Assembly (NCBI GenBank): GCA_008690995.1
Contig: VRMN01000001.1
Span: 1,550,001 to 1,614,000, forward strand
Source: Porphyridium purpureum
Taxonomy: Eukaryota > Rhodophyta > Bangiophyceae > Porphyridiales > Porphyridiaceae
Direction of reading: 5' to 3'
Length of the DNA: 64,000 nucleotides
The notes under the pieces are model-generated. The model ran no database searches. It was given only the letters and a program-made list of their open reading frames with translations, and was not told the DNA's origin. The first letter of the stretch is position 1; each line of letters begins with the position of its first letter. Below are positions 1-8,675 of this stretch, in pieces. A program made the position numbers and the translations under genes.

Positions 1-619
1 CACTGGCTGCCGCGTTTCCTGCTCGTCGTTTTTCCGAGAGCAGGCGCAGCAGGTTGGACGGTTTTTCTAGCAGCGAGTCTGAAAGTGGCTCTTCCCGCAA
101 GGATGGCGAGCTAACGTTCAGCGACCCTTTAAACGAGTAAGGTGCCTCAGCGTCATCGTTATCCTCATCAAAATCCAGACCGTCGTTGTGAACGTCCTCG
201 TCCACGTCCACGTCGATGTCGATGTCGATGTCGATGTCGATATCCGCTAAAGACAACGACACTGGTTTCGCTTTCGCGATGTTTTTGCTATTCGTAGCGA
301 ACCCAATGGTCGACTTGGTTCGCACAGCCTTTGGCTGAGATTCCTTGCTCTCATCGACCTTGCTGGTCGCGAACAGTTTTAGTCCTTGAACATTAGATCC
401 CTTCTGCTCCGCCGGCACAAGCGAGTGCGATGTCGAGTCTTTCACTCTTGTGCGGATCTTTTGAAGCCGCAACCGTGATCGCGGCGACGTCGCCTCGCTG
501 GGTGCATGCGCCTTGCTGGTGCCAGATTTGGACGCAAGCGAGGAGCTTTTATCGGACAGCCCGGCGGCAAGGTCTTCCACAGTCGGCAGCCTGTTCGCTT
601 TGAATGCCCGCATCGACAT
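1..619 (-). CDS. Unknown acidic-repeat protein, 5' part (runs off left edge)
   Basis: Reading the minus strand from the ATG at 619 (MSMRAFKANRLPTVEDL...) the frame stays open to base 1, giving about 206 residues, so the gene continues outside the window. The visible part is basic and Ser/Lys-rich for about 120 residues, then has an alternating Ile-Asp run (IDIDIDIDIDVDVDEDV) from a GTCGAT-type hexamer microsatellite near 200-245, then an Asp/Glu-rich stretch and a Ser/Leu-rich region. It has no signal peptide or membrane segment. No family is recognised; it looks largely disordered. The next gene (Asterix) is divergent about 960 bases away. The long open frame and absence of stops support a real gene. 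Confidence 0.6.
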   Translation of the reverse strand, partial: MSMRAFKANRLPTVEDLAAGLSDKSSSLASKSGTSKAHAPSEATSPRSRLRLQKIRTRVKDSTSHSLVPAEQKGSNVQGLKLFATSKVDESKESQPKAVRTKSTIGFATNSKNIAKAKPVSLSLADIDIDIDIDIDVDVDEDVHNDGLDFDEDNDDAEAPYSFKGSLNVSSPSLREEPLSDSLLEKPSNLLRLLSEKRRAGNAAAS

Positions 620-1581
620 CTTTGAGAATGGAGGATGGGAAGTGTGCGCAGTCCGCGAGGCTCCAAGCCAAACTTTTCGCGAGCACCGAAAACGCCAAGC
701 TCGATCTCGACGCGAAAGCTACACCCCACCTCTTCTTTGTGCGCCCTCGTCCGCAGCCACACGCACAAACGTCCGCGTGCACGTGCTCGACGTGTGTGAG
801 TCGCCTCACCACTCACCTACAGCTCGCAGCCGGCCGGGCGGCGGCACTCTCGGTTCTGGCAGCCCACTCTGCGCAATCCCGCGTTTGCCAAGACCCGCAT
901 GTCCGTGCAGGCGCGGAAATCCAGCTGCGTTTTAAGTCAGTGACAAGCCGAATCCTCTCTAATCTGACGCAGCGTACAAACACCGCGCTGCTCGCTGCGA
1001 GGCCCGTCTCGACACGCGAACCGGTAGCTGCACCAGCCCCTCGCGCGCTCCCGCTCAGCAACTCACAACCTCAACGACGAGCACAACTGAATGCGTATGT
1101 ACGTGCGTGCACGCGTGTAAGCGCCCAGCCACTGCGCGGCCCACGAGGAGAGAAAGGGGCGCTGGCGCAGCGTCACGCATCCATCCATTCACCCATCCAC
1201 ACCGCGTGTCAGCCTACTGTCCCACACACGCTGTCTGTCCCGTCCCCCAACGCAAAATTCTCCGTGCCGCAAAACGGCTCACAGCGTAACCGCTCTAACC
1301 GCTCTAACCGCTCTAACCGCTCTAACCGCTCTAACCGCTCTAACCGCTCTAGCCGCTCTAGCCGCTTTAACCGAATCAGCCGGAACCTCCGGATGGTTTG
1401 AGGTACAGTTGCGGCGCACCTGCGTTTGGCGCGACGGCTCTATTAAAACAGCGCGTTTGTATAATAACCTTACACTCGAATTGAGAAGAAAGAGGTACAG
1501 TGCTCGAACCGTAACGCGTGTTTCGTGGCAGGGCGGCCGAGGGGAGCAGGAATAAGGGAGGGAGAGTCGAAGGGCCAGAGG
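620..1581. other. Divergent intergenic region
   Basis: This lies between the minus-strand gene at the left edge and Asterix. It holds a 9-bp tandem array (1288-1372) and two GAGGTACAGT motifs at about 1401 and 1491, the second about 90 bases before the Asterix ATG. Open frames across it are GC-driven and show no recognisable protein features. Confidence 0.5.
1288..1372. repeat. 9-bp tandem repeat (AACCGCTCT)n
   Basis: About nine units of AACCGCTCT, the last two or three diverged to AGCCGCTCT and AGCCGCTTT. It lies about 210 bases before the Asterix start codon. Confidence 0.95.
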
Positions 1582-1896
1582 ATGTCGGGGGTGGTTGGGG
1601 ATGGCGGCGCGGCCGGGAGCGCGCCGCGCGTGGTGCCGTTCAAGCATGTGGTGAAGCCCGCGGAAGACGCGCCGGTCGACGCGTTCATGTTGTTGTCGAT
1701 GGTGTGCGGCGTGTTTGTGCTCGTGTTCAAGATCCGCATGTACTGCTGGTTCACCTTGCTGTTCTTCATGGCGTCCGTGGCGAACAGCAAGGCCAGCGAG
1801 GTCGATTCAAAGCAATTGATCTCCTCCTTCTTCCTCGTCCTCATGACGTTCTACATGGGCTACATCGGGCCCATGCTCGCCGCGCGCGCGGGTTAG
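1582..1896 (+). CDS. WDR83OS: Asterix / WDR83OS homologue, PAT-complex subunit
   Basis: The product is 104 residues, close to the usual length of about 106. Asterix is a small ER membrane protein which, with CCDC47, forms the PAT complex that shields polar transmembrane segments during multipass insertion at the Sec61 translocon. The family core is visible: two hydrophobic stretches around DAFMLLSMVCGVFVLVFKI and YCWFTLLFFMASVANSK, then the diagnostic SKASE.DSKQLISSF and a third hydrophobic segment. The start is set at the ATG at 1582 (MSGVVGDGG), which matches family length; an in-frame ATG at 1525 would add 19 Arg/Gly-rich residues. Single exon. Confidence 0.9.
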   Translation: MSGVVGDGGAAGSAPRVVPFKHVVKPAEDAPVDAFMLLSMVCGVFVLVFKIRMYCWFTLLFFMASVANSKASEVDSKQLISSFFLVLMTFYMGYIGPMLAARAG

Positions 1897-2188
1897 CGCT
1901 TCGACCCTTGACCATCCCTTTAGTAAACCAAGCGCATGACGCGCGCGAGAAAGAGCGCGTACAAATGTGTACATCATGTCGCGATCTGCGTGGAGTGCGT
2001 GTGATGCTCGTCTCATTTTTGAATCCTTCTCAATTCGTGCGCTATCTACATACCCGCTGCGATTGGAAACACCAAAAAGACGGCGCCCGGCGTTCGTCAC
2101 TCTAAATTCCGGCCTGACGCGGTGACCGAGGTTGCTGCGTTTCTTCCGCGGGTGGGATTCTGCGCACAGAGAAGCAAAGCAGAGACCA

Positions 2189-3256
2189 ATGATGGACAAT
2201 CTGGCCGTTGTACTGCACGCGCAGGACGATCTGCGCATGGAAAACGTGGCGCTGCCCGTCGCCGGGCCTGGCGAGGTGCTGCTGCAGATGCAGAGCGTCG
2301 GGATCTGCGGTTCCGATGTGCATTATTGGACGCACGGGCGGATAGGCGATTTTGTGGTGCGCGCGCCGATGGTGCTGGGCCATGAAGCGTCTGGTATTGT
2401 TTGCGGTATTGGCGAGGGCACGAACACGTCACTGCAGGTGGGCGATCGCGTCGCGATTGAGCCGGGCGTGCCCTGCCGCGCGTGCGAGTTCTGCAAGGTT
2501 GGCCGGTACAATCTGTGCCCAGGCATGCAGTTTTGCGCCACTCCGCCCGTGCATGGATCATTGTGCCGCTTCTACAAGCACGCGGCTGATTTCTGCTTCA
2601 AGATTCCGGACGAGGTGTCGTTTGACGAAGCCGCACTGCTCGAACCGCTATCTGTGGCAGTGCACGCGTGTCGCAGAGGTGGTGTGTCGATGGGCTCCAA
2701 GGTGCTGATTTGCGGTGCTGGACCTATCGGCCTGGTCAATCTACTTGTCGCAAAAGCGGCGGGGGCGTCTGCGGTTGTCATGATTGACTTGAACGAAGCG
2801 CGTCTCGCCACTGCTATGGCGATGGGGTGCGACCACGTGCTCAATGCATCAGCGTACGCAACACCGACCCTTGTCGCGGATGCCGTGCGCGCCTCGCTGG
2901 GCGGCGAGATGCCCAACGTGACCATCGAGTGCAGCGGCGCTGAGTCGAGCCTAAAAAATGCCATCTATTCCACCAAGTCGGGCGGGTGCGTAGTATGCGT
3001 GGGCATGGGTCGACCTGAAAACTCGTTGCCCTTGCTCGAGGCGGCATGCCGCGAGGTCGATATTCGTGGAATATTCCGGTATGTCAACTGCTACCCCACA
3101 GCGCTGGAACTCATTGCATCAAAGAAAGTGGATGTCAAGCCTCTGATCACGCATCGCGTTCCACTGGCGGATGCCGTGCGAGCGTTTGAAATTACAAAGA
3201 ATATGACAGATAATGCTATCAAGGTGATTATTGATTGTGGCGGGAGTTCGTCATGA
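2189..3256 (+). CDS. SORD: Sorbitol (polyol) dehydrogenase, zinc-dependent MDR family
   Basis: The 355-residue protein has the family's usual length. It is predicted to oxidise sorbitol/iditol-type polyols to ketoses with NAD+. Catalytic-zinc ligands are visible as Cys40 (GICGSDVHYW) and His65-Glu66 (GHEASG), with a second Glu in the ALLEPLSVAVHA segment. The four-Cys structural zinc loop is present (CRACEFCKVGRYNLC). The Rossmann glycine motif is GAGPIGL near residue 175, and the Asp in VVMIDL fits NAD over NADP. The start is the tandem ATGATG at 2189/2192. No transit peptide is seen, so it is probably cytosolic. The exact polyol cannot be read from sequence. Confidence 0.9.
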   Translation: MMDNLAVVLHAQDDLRMENVALPVAGPGEVLLQMQSVGICGSDVHYWTHGRIGDFVVRAPMVLGHEASGIVCGIGEGTNTSLQVGDRVAIEPGVPCRACEFCKVGRYNLCPGMQFCATPPVHGSLCRFYKHAADFCFKIPDEVSFDEAALLEPLSVAVHACRRGGVSMGSKVLICGAGPIGLVNLLVAKAAGASAVVMIDLNEARLATAMAMGCDHVLNASAYATPTLVADAVRASLGGEMPNVTIECSGAESSLKNAIYSTKSGGCVVCVGMGRPENSLPLLEAACREVDIRGIFRYVNCYPTALELIASKKVDVKPLITHRVPLADAVRAFEITKNMTDNAIKVIIDCGGSSS

Positions 3257-3482
3257 CCATAGCGAGTTGTAACGGGACTCCTGAGATCTCGTGAGACAAT
3301 AAGCAGGGTCGATGCAGGTCGACATTGCGCCAGCATGTGGTACGATGGACGTCGCGAATGACTCTGGCCCTAGTTCTCGAAGTCGTTTCTTGGTTGTTTC
3401 CTCTTTTTTTTGGTTTTTGGGTCTGCGTGTTTCGCCTTCCATTATTTTTTTCTTAAAAGGAAAAGTCCGTGCGGCGAAGAAA

Positions 3483-4253
3483 CTATGCCTTGTCTTGATC
3501 TGCGTCCTTGGCCTTTTCCCGCGGGGATGTGCTCAAGAAACTCGGCAAACTAATACCGCTCTGCGTGTACGAGACAAAAAGGATCGACAAACACGCTCCG
3601 AGGCTAAGCGGTCTGCGCAAGCTCAGATACCAGCTAGGCACCATTTTGAGCAGCTGACGCTGATCGACATTGTATGCCACAATAAATCCTGCCAGCAGCA
3701 CGTTGGTCGCTCCGTACGAACTCGGCATGAGACACGCAGCCCATCCAAAAAGACTTGGAGTCACTCCATACAAAAAGCGGCGCGACAAGTCGGCTGAGCT
3801 CAAGCTGGGCATGCGGAGCGCCACGCCCCAGTGCACGGCGCCCAAGAAGCTCAGAATCACCGCGCCGTATGTGATGTGTGCTGTCAGCGCAAAATCAGAC
3901 ACGGCAGGCGGTATCTTACCCTCGCTCACGTAGGCGGACAGAATCACACCCGCTGACGACACAAAGGGCACCAGGCCTGCAAAGCCCAGCAGCGATGGCA
4001 CCATAGGAATCACGCGCTGATGAAGGTTGAAATTCTCAATCCATAGGTTGAATTGCTTAAACTCATTCGCACGGTCGATCTCCCTCGCGAGTCGAGGCGG
4101 CTCGACGCCTCCGGCTGCTCCCCCAGCCCCATCGTAACCTCCACCAGCGGCACCGCTTTTGCTACTGAACGTGGCCATGATCCTCCGCGCGGGCGCCACT
4201 GCGTACGCGGCGCGCCGCGCCATCGCTTGTGCGGCAGTGCGCCAGCTCATCAT
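3483..4253 (-). CDS. TMEM69: TMEM69 / DUF3429 membrane protein, mitochondrial-type leader
   Basis: 256 residues. The first about 34 residues (MMSWRTAAQAMARRAAYAV...ARRIMATFSS) are Arg/Ala-rich and amphipathic, as in mitochondrial presequences. After a Gly-rich linker comes the DUF3429 core: VPSLLGFAGLVPFVSSAGV, then ITYGAVILSFLGAVHWGVAL (the family's hallmark FLGAVHWG), YGVTPSLFGWAACL and further hydrophobic segments, about five membrane helices in all. The function of DUF3429 proteins is unknown. The start is chosen at 4253, where ATGATG overlaps the stop of the upstream CENP-S gene; this start supplies the presequence. A later ATG (MATFSS) would remove it. Confidence 0.8.
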   Translation of the reverse strand: MMSWRTAAQAMARRAAYAVAPARRIMATFSSKSGAAGGGYDGAGGAAGGVEPPRLAREIDRANEFKQFNLWIENFNLHQRVIPMVPSLLGFAGLVPFVSSAGVILSAYVSEGKIPPAVSDFALTAHITYGAVILSFLGAVHWGVALRMPSLSSADLSRRFLYGVTPSLFGWAACLMPSSYGATNVLLAGFIVAYNVDQRQLLKMVPSWYLSLRRPLSLGACLSILFVSYTQSGISLPSFLSTSPREKAKDADQDKA

Positions 4254-4612
4254 CCCGTCTCCTTGGCGCGCTGCAATGCGTCCTCGAGCTCTTGCTGGAG
4301 CTTCGGATTGCGGCGCGCCAGCAGTAGAACGTCGTCCGTGCTCACGCTGCGCCGCCGCGCGTGCGCTGAGAATGCGTGCAGATCGCGCGCTACAAGCTGC
4401 GCAGCGTACGTGACCAGCAGTCGTGCAAGCACCAGCTGCGCGTCGTCGCCGACGGGCAACAAATCGTCTTTGCTTTGCGCGAGCGATTCCACCACACAAT
4501 GCACGCCTACCAGCGCGTGCACGAGTGTCTCGTCCGGTGGGTCGTGCTGCGCTTGTCCCTGTGCCGGAGCCTGCCCAGGCCGTGCGCCGTCTCCGCTAGC
4601 GCCCGCGTTCAT
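4250..4612 (-). CDS. MHF1: CENP-S / MHF1 histone-fold protein
   Basis: The 120-residue protein is near the length of human CENP-S (138). With CENP-X/MHF2, MHF1 forms a histone-fold tetramer that binds DNA at kinetochores and in the FANCM repair pathway. The C-terminal half is diagnostic: LVTYAAQLVARDLHAFSAHARRR, STDDVLLLARRNPKL, then a helix to the end, which aligns in order with the family pattern of two helices separated by the R-x-S/T-x-x-T/S-x-DV loop. The start is the ATG at 4612 (MNAGASGDG). The stop TGA lies inside the ATGATGA that starts the TMEM69-like gene, a four-base overlap on the same strand. Confidence 0.82.
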   Translation of the reverse strand: MNAGASGDGARPGQAPAQGQAQHDPPDETLVHALVGVHCVVESLAQSKDDLLPVGDDAQLVLARLLVTYAAQLVARDLHAFSAHARRRSVSTDDVLLLARRNPKLQQELEDALQRAKETG

Positions 4613-4740
4613 GACTTTCTTTTTATTTGACAGGCATGGGCGATGGACGGAAAACTTTGTGGTCCTTGGCATTAAACGCCGCACATGCACTGCGACCCAA
4701 ATCGCGACGCCAAAAACAAGGTGCGATGCCTCCCGTGCTG

Positions 4741-6081
4741 CTATAGCTCGGCCAGGGCGTCATAGAGGCGTGTCATCTGCTCGGGCGTGCCCATGCTCAC
4801 GCGGATGCACTCGGCAAGGCCTGCAGACGAGTAGTACCGAATAAGAATACCTCGCTTCGCGAGTTGTTGCTTCACATCGACGGCGCGCCGACCACCTTGC
4901 ACGCGGCATAGAACATAGTTGGACGAGCTCGGGAACGGCTGAAGCCAGTCAAAGCGCTTCACTTCCTCGTAAAAGCGTGTGCGCTCTGCCTTCATTTTCT
5001 CCACCTTATCGAGCAGGTCCGCGCGGTCTTGAACCGACACGGTCGCCGCGAGCTGCGAAGCCACTCCTACATTGTACGGCTGCTTAATTTTCCACAAATG
5101 CTGAATAATCTCGAGCGGAAATGCACCGTACCCCACGCGCATCCCGGCCAGTGCCGCCCACTTGCTGAACGTGCGCAAAACGACCAAGTTGTCAAACTCG
5201 CGGACCCAGCCAATGCGTGTCTCGCCGCAAAACTCAAAGTACGCCTCGTCGAGCACAATGAGCGAAGGCAGCTTGAGCAAGCGCCGCAGTAGGCTGTCTG
5301 TGATAGTTGATCCGTCTGGATTGTTCGGCGAGGTCACAAATACCATTTTCGGTGGTTTCGCGGGGTTCCCGGACTCATACAGCGCCTCGAGCTCGTCAAT
5401 GGGGATCCGAAACTCGGCGTCGCGCATCAAGTTGATACATGTGGCGCCATTCACGTCCGAGTCAAACTTGTACATGCCAAATGTGGGGGGAAAATTGACA
5501 ACGCTCTCGCCCTGCGCCGGCGTAATGAACAGACGGAAAAGGAGATCAATGATCTCGTCCGCTCCAGCGCCTACTAATAAGTGCTCCTTGGGCAAGCCCG
5601 TGTACTCTTCGAGCGCTTCGCGGAGAAAGAGTGACTCGGGGTCCGGATAAATGTGCAGAAACGGCGCATCGCGGAGCGCATCGCTCACTTTGGGCGACGG
5701 CCCGAACGGATTTTCGTTTGCGTCCAGCTTGACAATGTCCTTTGGCTCCATGCCCAGCCGTTGCGCGAGAATCTCGTACGGCAAAATCGGGGTGTACGCG
5801 TCCATGTCGATGAGCTCGGGCCGGATGGCGTCTTTCACCGAGAACTTGCGCTGCCGAGCCTCGCGTTGGCCTGATCCAACCAACACATCAGGATAATCGG
5901 ACGTAGACATCGCGATGGGCGCCGTTTCTGACGCTACGTCATCCTTCGAGACACTCATCCACGCACGTGACCGACGCACACCACTCGTCGACGGCGCTTT
6001 CGACACGCTAGGACCCGCACCTGCAATGGCACCACGTCTTGCTCGAGCAGTTGCCGCAGCAACAAAGCCAGGCACGGACAT
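4741..6081 (-). CDS. hisC: Histidinol-phosphate aminotransferase, plastid-targeted
   Basis: 446 residues. HisC catalyses the PLP-dependent transamination of imidazole-acetol phosphate with glutamate in histidine synthesis. Type I aminotransferase features occur in order: the N-terminal DANENPFGPSPKV substrate segment, GAGADEIIDLLFR, TSPNNPDGS, LDEAYFEF and the PLP lysine in TFSKWAALAGMRVGY at about residue 305. The first about 110 residues are extra relative to bacterial HisC and rich in Ala/Ser/Arg (MSVPGFVAAATARARRGAI), as expected of a plastid transit peptide in an alga. The first ATG of the frame is at 6081. Single exon. Confidence 0.92.
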   Translation of the reverse strand: MSVPGFVAAATARARRGAIAGAGPSVSKAPSTSGVRRSRAWMSVSKDDVASETAPIAMSTSDYPDVLVGSGQREARQRKFSVKDAIRPELIDMDAYTPILPYEILAQRLGMEPKDIVKLDANENPFGPSPKVSDALRDAPFLHIYPDPESLFLREALEEYTGLPKEHLLVGAGADEIIDLLFRLFITPAQGESVVNFPPTFGMYKFDSDVNGATCINLMRDAEFRIPIDELEALYESGNPAKPPKMVFVTSPNNPDGSTITDSLLRRLLKLPSLIVLDEAYFEFCGETRIGWVREFDNLVVLRTFSKWAALAGMRVGYGAFPLEIIQHLWKIKQPYNVGVASQLAATVSVQDRADLLDKVEKMKAERTRFYEEVKRFDWLQPFPSSSNYVLCRVQGGRRAVDVKQQLAKRGILIRYYSSAGLAECIRVSMGTPEQMTRLYDALAEL

Positions 6082-6436
6082 GTCTAAGCCTTGACTCTCT
6101 CTGTCTCTTTCTACCGTCTGCTGCCGCAACCTCGGTGGCGTCGCCGGCCCCGTTCGTCACCCCGCCGTCAAAGTCGAATCGCTGGCGTCGAGCGCTTGGA
6201 ATATGAAAATGAGAAGAATGAGGCGAATTTGTGATATTTCGAAGAGTTGCCATGCGTGTGTTGCCGGTGGAGAGCGGCACCGACGCATGGTGGGAGCCGC
6301 GAACGCAGCAGGCTGCATGGTCGACCCGTCTGTTTAGTCACATACCTGGTGAGTATTCTTGAACCATCCTTTCACGCCTCGGCACGCAACACAGAATAAG
6401 CAGCGCCGTCCGGAAGATGCGTCAAGTGAGCGTGCA
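6082..6436. other. Intergenic spacer
   Basis: 355 bases between two minus-strand genes: the HisC promoter side and the tail of the Hint-domain gene. No gene, RNA or repeat recognised. Confidence 0.4.
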
Positions 6437-7486
6437 TCATGCACGCGAGAGACGAAGCAGCCAGAGTAGCATTGGTGGGGTACTGCCGTGAAGCAAGTGC
6501 CCGAGAGCACTACCGCCGAAAGCACGCATGATGCGCTCGATAAACAGCAACGCGTGTGCCGTACCGGGGGCAACCGCGCCATAGGTAGAAACAAGCACGC
6601 CGTCCACGACGAGGTTGCCGTGTGCCGTGTGTGGGTTGAAAAGCCCCTTTGCCTTGACATTTGTTGCGACACGAGTTACCCGAACGGCCTCGTCATATAC
6701 CGCATCGTGCATTGTATCTCCCACTCTGATATCCCGACCTTGGACCAGACGCCCGCCATTCACGTAAGCCAAATGGCCCCCGCTAAGAGTAAGAACCTTG
6801 CCGGACGCGAGCGCGATGCGCACGTAATCATCAGAAGAGCCATGGAGCTCGCGATGACCCCACAAGACGATGGGACTAAAGGTGTTCGAGGAAACCTGCA
6901 CTTGGTCGCCAATGTCAAGCTCAGACATGAGCTTGATCTTGCCACTCTGGAGCATGACAGTCGCATGCATCGGAAAGCAGTCTGGCGTTGGTGATGGTGT
7001 TGGCGTTGGCGATGGTGTGGGCGAGGGCACCGGCGTGTTTGTCGGTACTGCAGCCTGTTCGCACGTAAATCTGGCTTTCTGCGCCGCGTCGGGCGACCCG
7101 ATGGGCAAGCACAAGTCTGGTTCCCGGTATGTTACCGTTTCCTGAGTCTCACTACCACCGCTCACGCAGCTATCCTGTCCGGCCTCGTCATACGTGGCCA
7201 CAAGCACAGGCACTTGCGCGCTGTCATTGCCACTGTCCCGGAATTCACACGCCAAACGGCTCCACAGACCTAGCTCCGGCGCGTACCCGCAGGTGCTTAT
7301 CGGAAGGCTGCTCACGCAAAACTCAGGAGCCGATGAGCAGTTGAAGTCGCCGACGGCGTGCACACACGCCTGCACGTACAAATCAGGCACCAGCTGTCTT
7401 TGTTGCGGCACATGCGCTTGCACCTTTGCCACGAGCGCCAAAAGGCACAGAGTCAGGATTAACGAAAACAACATGGTGATTCGCAT
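6437..7486 (-). CDS. Secreted protein with C-terminal Hedgehog-type Hint domain
   Basis: 349 residues in four parts. Residues 1-24 are a clear signal peptide (MRITMLFSLILTLCLLALVAKVQA). Residues 25-145 are a Cys-rich extracellular region with nine or ten cysteines and no recognised family. Residues 146-169 are a Pro/Thr/Ser linker (repeated SPTP). A Hint (Hog/intein) fold starts at Cys170: DCFPMHATVMLQSGKIKLMS, then DIGDQV, a VLTLSGGHLAYV block holding the conserved His, and NPHTAHGNLVVDGVLVSTY, which mirrors the last Hog block. Hint domains cleave the chain at their N-terminal Cys through a thioester. Here Ser replaces the usual Thr of the TxxH block, so activity is probable, not certain. 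Hint proteins are known in red algae. Confidence 0.82.
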   Translation of the reverse strand: MRITMLFSLILTLCLLALVAKVQAHVPQQRQLVPDLYVQACVHAVGDFNCSSAPEFCVSSLPISTCGYAPELGLWSRLACEFRDSGNDSAQVPVLVATYDEAGQDSCVSGGSETQETVTYREPDLCLPIGSPDAAQKARFTCEQAAVPTNTPVPSPTPSPTPTPSPTPDCFPMHATVMLQSGKIKLMSELDIGDQVQVSSNTFSPIVLWGHRELHGSSDDYVRIALASGKVLTLSGGHLAYVNGGRLVQGRDIRVGDTMHDAVYDEAVRVTRVATNVKAKGLFNPHTAHGNLVVDGVLVSTYGAVAPGTAHALLFIERIMRAFGGSALGHLLHGSTPPMLLWLLRLSRA

Positions 7487-8140
7487 CGATATACACGGCG
7501 TCCTGGCAAATATACCGCGAGGTGGACTTTAACAGCTGCGACCACGCGCTCGACAACGCAGGTGTCTCGCGTCACGTCGCCGCCTCCACGCAGCCGCGTT
7601 TCCCGATGCCAAACCGGGAAGCAATCGTGCTCGCTCGCGAGTCCATATAAAATGCTCCATTTCACTATAAAGTGCTGCGCTTACATTTTCTCTCACATGC
7701 ATTGTGCGAGTCCGCGCTGCGTGCGCTCGCCACCGCGAGTCGCAGCCGCGCTTGCGTTTGTCCTTCGTGGGCACGTGAGCACCTCGTGGACGACCGGCAT
7801 CCAGAACGCGCGCGGTTGGAGACGACGACCTCTGCTACAACGACGGCAATGACAACGACAGCGACGTGAAATACCCGTTTCACATTCCTCCTGGACTCAC
7901 GCCGCAGTCACAGCCGCGGCCTACACGAAGCCGCGCATCATTTCCAATGAACGCAGCACCTGACTAACATCCCAGCCGCGCATCATTCTCCACGCGCGAG
8001 CGCGCATCCCATTTCTACAAACCATCACCCGCGTGTCTGTCCTCGGGACACGACCCGCGTCCTGCCCGACCCGAGCAGAAAAATAACCCTGGTAAAATAT
8101 ATGTATATACACAGTAATTTCTTCCCATTATAGCCATCTC
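7487..8140. other. Intergenic region upstream of the tRNA
   Basis: About 650 bases with no supportable gene. It includes the Hint-gene promoter (minus direction from 7487) and ends in an AT-richer stretch (8090-8130, TATATG...TATAC), a common context for Pol III genes. Confidence 0.4.
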
Positions 8141-8272
8141 GCAAGCTTAGCTCAGTTGGTTAGAGTAACCGCCTCACAAGATTTATGAATCGAATCGAGG
8201 TTCAACGCGATTGGTGCGCGGTGGGTCGGGGGCTCAAAGTGACGGATGTCGAAGATTGTCCCCCAGCTTGTA
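8141..8272 (+). tRNA. tRNA-Val(CAC), apparently with two introns
   Basis: Reading cloverleaf parts in order: acceptor GCAAGCT (8141-8147) pairs with AGCTTGT (8265-8271, one G-U); TA; D-stem GCTC/GAGT around AGTTGGTTA; A26; anticodon stem ACCGC (8168-8172) with GCGGT (8218-8222), loop CTCACA + C giving anticodon CAC; a five-base variable loop (8223-8227); T-stem GGGGG (8228-8232) with CCCCC (8260-8264); discriminator A8272. This requires removing about 38 nt at the canonical 37/38 site (8179-8216) and about 20 nt in the T-loop (27 nt between the T-stem halves). With CTCAAA...T retained, the mature loop would be CTCAAAT, whose first base departs from the usual T54. The first intron itself can form an AATCG/CGATT hairpin. 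A T5 run follows at 8300-8304. Confidence 0.62.
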
Positions 8273-8299
8273 CTTGAGAAGGGCTTCGTGCCCACTTTC

Positions 8300-8304
8300 T
8301 TTTT
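8300..8304 (+). terminator. Probable Pol III terminator (T5)
   Basis: A run of five T residues 28 bases after the last base of the proposed tRNA-Val, the usual kind of stop for RNA polymerase III. Confidence 0.5.
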
Positions 8305-8675
8305 GGTCCTCGACCCGGCCACTTGATCTGTGCATTGTCCGAACATATACGCACGTTCTCACGTCAGTTCACGCACCGCGACAGCGCCGCCCTGTTGTAG
8401 CCGCGCAGAGAGAGAGAGAGAGAGAGGAGAGACAGCAACAAGCTCAACGTTGCGCGACTGTTGCGACAGAGACAGGTCTCGCTGTTTCGCTGTTGTTTGT
8501 CTCACCCTCGACACCTGCCTGTGCTGTGGACGCCAGCCGGCGTTGAAATTCTCGCCGCCGAGTGGGGATTCTATTGTCTAATCGTGTAGCTGTTCCTGTC
8601 GACGACGCTCAGACATCGGCTGCCGCCGGGGGGCTCCACCTTGCGTTTTGTCTTCCGGAGAGGTGCTAGACCGCG
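8305..8675. other. Promoter-side spacer with a GA microsatellite
   Basis: Between the tRNA and the MPN-like gene. It contains an AG dinucleotide run at about 8407-8428. No gene seen. Confidence 0.4.

Noticed and set aside
604-1401. 265-codon plus-strand open frame in the left intergenic region
   Set aside because: Composition follows GC and tandem repeat content (RSN repeats from the 9-bp array), no family pattern, and it overlaps a real gene on the other strand.
8191-8215. GGTTCAAC in the first tRNA intron considered as the true T-loop
   Set aside because: The bases around it do not give a 5-bp T-stem with a 7-base loop or an acceptor partner; the GGGGG/CCCCC stem downstream fits the whole cloverleaf much better. 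It is kept only as an intron hairpin.
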